Source: Phymatolithon calcareum (lineage: Eukaryota > Rhodophyta > Florideophyceae > Hapalidiales). Taken from it: DNA of 64,000 nt. This document shows positions 60,970 through 64,000 of the stretch, piece after piece; positions within the stretch are counted from its first letter, which is position 1; each line of letters begins with the position of its first letter. Made by a program: the position numbers and the translations under genes. The stretch spans positions 2,542,001-2,606,000 of the forward strand of contig OZ345353.1 in assembly GCA_977006965.1 (NCBI GenBank), written 5' to 3'. The notes under the pieces were generated by a model. It was given only the letters and a program-made list of their open reading frames with translations. It was not told where the DNA came from and did no database searches.

Positions 60970-61584
60970 ATGGGCTGGGGTTTGCTTCCGTTCGTTGTCA
61001 CGCTCTCCAGTTCTATCTGTCTTGTCGGCTGGAGGTTGCGGTGCTGGCTCAAAGTGACACCGTTATCCAATTCGGCGTCGGCAGTTGCGATTGCGAAAAA
61101 TGAACAGGCGATGAGTTCTGGAGTCATGGGCTTCGCCGTTGGCTGGATCGTGGATGTGAGCGCAATTTTGTTCATCGTTCTTGTTCTCTGCGATATTGGT
61201 GAAGACGGACCCAATTACCTTTTCAACTTTCCATACCTGTGGAGCCCGGAAAATTGGCTCGGCGATAATCCTGGAACCTTTAAGGTGTGGTATCAAAAAC
61301 CTACTCAACATTTGCTTGAGAATTAGTTCAGTGCAGCTGCAGTGCTGGATAAGACGCTTGCGGAAAATGGAACACTTGTCAACAACGAAAGCAAGAAAGA
61401 CTGTCTTGAGCGCGCCCCGCTTCAATTGGGGAATGCAATTGTTGGTGACAACCAGGTGAACGTTCGCAAGGAGGATAGCAATTCAGCGGGAGATAATGCA
61501 TGTGATTGTTCTTCTTTCAGAACATATGACTGTGTTGAAGCGTGGTGTCGGCTCAGTGTGCCCGCTGCAATATGCCCCGTGTAG
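60970..61584 (+). pseudogene. Broken gene for a small membrane protein
   Basis: From ATG 60970 a frame encodes 118 residues with two hydrophobic spans (LPFVVTLSSSICLVGW and GFAVGWIVDVSAILFIVLVLC) and a conserved-looking tail (GPNYLFNFPYLWSPENWLGDNPG). It stops at TAG 61324-61326. The same frame then continues open for another 86 codons (VLDKTLAENGTLVNNESK.. CDCSSFRT) with protein-like composition. I read this as a longer gene interrupted by one stop, possibly also 5'-truncated. The start lies only 13 bp from the divergent start of the LURP-one-like gene, which is suspiciously close. Family not recognised. Confidence 0.4.
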
Positions 61585-61689
61585 CGGACTGTCGGTGTCT
61601 GCTTGCGTTACATTTCGGCTGTGTCAGTGAGTCCAAGAGAGTGTCAGGTGCATAATGCCGAGACCAATGACAACGGGCAATAATCGGCG

Positions 61690-61960
61690 ATATCCGGCCT
61701 AGACCTGTCGTTTTCTTCAAACTGTCGCGGTTTCGGCATCACCCGCGCATATACCACTGGCAAGCGACCGAGTGTAACACTCGGGGCGGGCATTGAACAA
61801 ACGACTCTCTGAAACACCGGGTTTCACCCGTCGGGCGTGTGCAACAGAGTACGGTGCCAGCCCATCCCCGGGTAGTTGTACGTCTGGCTCGAAAGAGAGG
61901 GCCTGAAAGCGTAAGTTCGCCACTACTCGGGTTTTCCAGGAGCTAGAGTGGTTTGCCGAC
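61690..61960. other. GC-rich, hairpin-dense stretch, possible structured RNA
   Basis: Unlike its surroundings, this part is GC-rich and packed with compact hairpins, e.g. CCGAGTG-TAA-CACTCGG near 61768 and CGGGTTTCACCCG near 61823. The open frames across it have no recognisable domain. I could not match it to rRNA, SRP, RNase P or snRNA by eye. It may simply be an island of different base composition. Confidence 0.3.
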
Positions 61961-62772
61961 CATTGCACGTCATGTCACTCGCATGGCCTTAACAGAACGT
62001 CTTCAGCGAAATGAACATTCATTGCAAGGTTTTTTGTAATGCCAAGAACTGCGCTTCGGACTCCCCATGGATGAAGACTATCACGTTCTGGTTCTCTGGT
62101 AGTACATGGATTCCGCCCTGAGTGGTGTGCCGCAATTTTCAAGGAAGCTGGGAGAGAGGACAGAAGGAGGTGAAAGAACGTAACGAGATGACCAGTCACC
62201 GTGAACATCCTAAATGGTTTCGAACTCGGGCATCCCTTTGAAGGACGGCGGGTGAAGATTGGCTGAGTAGAGATATGGATGTTAAGCGCCCCGAAGGTCT
62301 GCACTGTGTAGCGTTGACAGCTGTTATGACATCAGGTACCAGTCGTATCTGTTAAAGTCTAATGTACCTATTGAAAGTATCTGCTCGTCTTTCGGTGTTG
62401 TCACAGAGGGGAGCATGTACAAGTGGGTAATCTTGGGCGACGTCAAGCGCACGGCAGTAGTCCCACGTGTATGAAGGTAACCGCTAAGGGACTCTTTGGC
62501 TGAGATAATATATTATAATCCGTACGGCTTGAAGAACCAGAGATAAATTTCCTCCCAAGTCCACTTTTTGTTCCTCTAGTTTTATAGAATCTGTATTACT
62601 GAGCTTGATGCTGCAGATAATAGGCAGAAGACAATGAATGAGTTCGTGGGATTTACTGCAAAACCTAGTCCAAGATGCTAATTTGTATCACCCATTTCAA
62701 ATGTACAAAAATTCATATCTCTGGATGCTAAATTTATCATCTAGCCAAAATCCTGCGCCCCCAGTGTTGACA
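61961..62772. other. Gene-free stretch
   Basis: Lies to the right of the GC-rich island and before the ERV1-type gene's 3' end. Frames are short and unassigned; no repeats noted. Confidence 0.35.
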
Positions 62773-63171
62773 TCATTCTTTCTTTCGCACGCCCTTGAAC
62801 AGCCCTTTAAACTTTTCGAGCGCGCCCTCATGTCGCGCACAGCTTTCGCAAACGCCCCAACGCTTGCTGACATCCTGGCAGTTAAATAAAGGTTTGCCGA
62901 TTTCCTTGTTGACTTCATTGTGCACCGTGCACATCCACTGAGCAAATCGCGGGCCCTTGGACGCATCAACTGGAAAGCGACGCAATATTCCTCGAAATGA
63001 CTCGGCGCACGGAGCACACGGATAAATGGTTGCAAAGTCGTGCATGAATCGCTCCATTCGCGCGACCTCAGCAGGTGTCGGAGTTGCACTGTGTGTCGCC
63101 GCCAGAGTATGAAGAAATGTCCATGTGGCACGACCCAACTCGTCCGCGTCGACACCGCCCTCAGCGACCAT
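62773..63171 (-). CDS. ERV1/ALR-type FAD sulfhydryl oxidase, N terminus unresolved
   Basis: Oxidises protein thiols to disulphides and passes electrons to cytochrome c or oxygen; in mitochondria it partners the Mia40 import pathway. The first in-frame ATG (63171) gives 132 residues covering the whole domain: VDADELGRATWTFLHTLAATHS with the FAD-stacking Trp, the active CxxC in YPCAPCAESF, the structural Cys pair in WMCTVHNEVNKEIGKPLFNC with the HN..VN motif, and WGVC. A second CxxC (VCESC) sits in the tail, which ends basic. The frame is open upstream to about 63414 without ATG; an acceptor-like TTTCAG preceded by GACTAAT near 63240 suggests an upstream exon, which might carry a targeting peptide or shuttle Cys. 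The domain is secure, the start is not. Confidence 0.85.
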   Translation of the reverse strand: MVAEGGVDADELGRATWTFLHTLAATHSATPTPAEVARMERFMHDFATIYPCAPCAESFRGILRRFPVDASKGPRFAQWMCTVHNEVNKEIGKPLFNCQDVSKRWGVCESCARHEGALEKFKGLFKGVRKKE

Positions 63172-64000
63172 CGTGACCACACGGCCAAGCAGTGTGGAAG
63201 CACCTACGTCTGCGGATAAGCTGGACGAGGAATCTGAAATTCCAAAATTAGTCGAAATTTCATGCACCTTCTGTGCATGCAACCGTCTGCAATGCTTGGT
63301 TTCCTGCAGCAATTTCCTCACAGTTGCGTTCTGACTTTGCTTCTGCGTGCCTCGAGACTCAGTCCTGTACCAAATGTAGATCGGGACAGCAAACCGAGCG
63401 AGTCCTGTCCGCAAAGGGCATACTTAGATTCCCTCGTTGTGGACACACCCCGTTCGATGATTGGATGTGGAGTTGAGATCAGAAAAGCAAAAAGAAATAC
63501 AGTAATTATTATACAAAAAAGCAAAAGATTTGTTGCAGAGCACCGAAGATCGGAGAGAAGATGCGTCCTACGGGGAACTCGGCTAGATTCGAACCCGTGC
63601 CCACAACTGTGGAGCAGAAATCTGCACAGGAAGCATTGACTCCCGTTTCTTGAGTATCAGCTTGTGTTCTCACGCTGCCGCCTTAACCACTCGGCCATGC
63701 CTTGCCACTAATGCAGCGAAAGACGCCGGTGAGCGATGCTCGCTAATTACAGGAATAGGCGGAACACATGCTACTTAAGGACTGTATGCCAAAGTCAAAA
63801 CCTTTTCGCACGCCTCTACGTCAGTCTCCCTGCCTCTGAACGCATTTTAATCACGTTTCCGCGCTAGGTCTTGGCCAATATCTCTACTGCATCCGCCTGC
63901 TTGCAAGACAATGAAAACGAAAAGCGGCGGGCGACCAACAGCTGCTTATACTCCTTTTACACGAAAATATCTGTTACAAGGGTACTACTCTCCACCGCCA
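63172..64000. other. Right edge: probable 5' part of ERV1-type gene, tRNA-like element, then nothing
   Basis: The left part probably holds the first exon and intron of the ERV1-type gene. No other coding gene is recognised before the window ends. Confidence 0.35.
63575..63706 (-). other. tRNA-like Pol III element, Ser/Leu-type D arm
   Basis: On the minus strand TGGCCGAGTGG (63697-63687) is a textbook A box of class II tRNAs, with GCC/GGC pairing in the D stem, and GGGTTCGAATC (63596-63586) is a B box. Possible arms lie between them (CAGC..GCTG, ACTC..GAGT), but an extra ~45 nt including a CTGTG..CACAG hairpin precedes the T arm. The T stem and acceptor stem do not pair properly. Probably a tRNA-derived element or decayed intron-containing tRNA. 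Confidence 0.35.

Overview
This is a eukaryotic nuclear window from what looks like an intron-poor, transposon-bearing alga. A multicellular red alga fits best; this is an inference. The evidence is: ordinary eukaryotic housekeeping genes (AP-1 adaptor subunits, PDCD5, RMND1/DUF155, ERV1-type sulfhydryl oxidase, eukaryotic glutathione synthetase, copines); a eukaryotic assimilatory nitrate reductase and a nucleus-encoded ClpS adaptor, pointing to a photosynthetic lineage; few introns, mostly 90-190 nt, with GT..AG ends, often a CTAAC-like branch sequence, and usually very near the start codon; and long AT-richer gene-free stretches holding DNA transposons and palindromic repeats.

Layout. 1-4.3 kb: no gene, but diverged foldback repeats and a LINE-like 3' end. 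4.3-8.7 kb: an unrecognised two-domain protein (-), glutathione synthetase (+) and PDCD5 (-). 8.8-11.2 kb: a MITE and otherwise nothing. 11.2-20.8 kb is the gene-dense core: a four-span membrane protein, two tandem RG-rich RNA-binding-type paralogues, AP-1 sigma, an RMND1 homologue, ClpS and a second four-span protein. 23.0-24.4 kb: a paralogue of the unrecognised protein. 25.2-34.2 kb: two copine paralogues on the minus strand sharing one intron position. 34.8-38.0 kb: a complete PIF/Harbinger transposon with both proteins, terminal inverted repeats and TAA target duplication. 38.0-39.7 kb: a cluster of near-perfect palindromes and a 940 bp element with inverted ends. 41.0-46.4 kb: AP-1 gamma (no ear domain) and nitrate reductase, convergent. 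49.8-52.4 kb: a complete piggyBac-like transposon flanked by CTAG instead of TTAA. 54.1-63.2 kb: an unrecognised membrane protein, a LURP-one-like gene with an apparent frameshift, a broken membrane-protein gene and an ERV1/ALR-type oxidase.

How the genes relate. Most are independent housekeeping genes; I see no operon-like logic. Three local duplications stand out: the unrecognised 599/466-residue pair, the RG-rich pair and the copine pair. The best candidates for something undescribed are the 599/466-residue family, the CTAG-flanked piggyBac-like element and the earless AP-1 gamma with an insertion in its trunk. Start codons were checked on the sequence. Several long frames open with GTG or TTG, so I used the first credible ATG or a spliced start.
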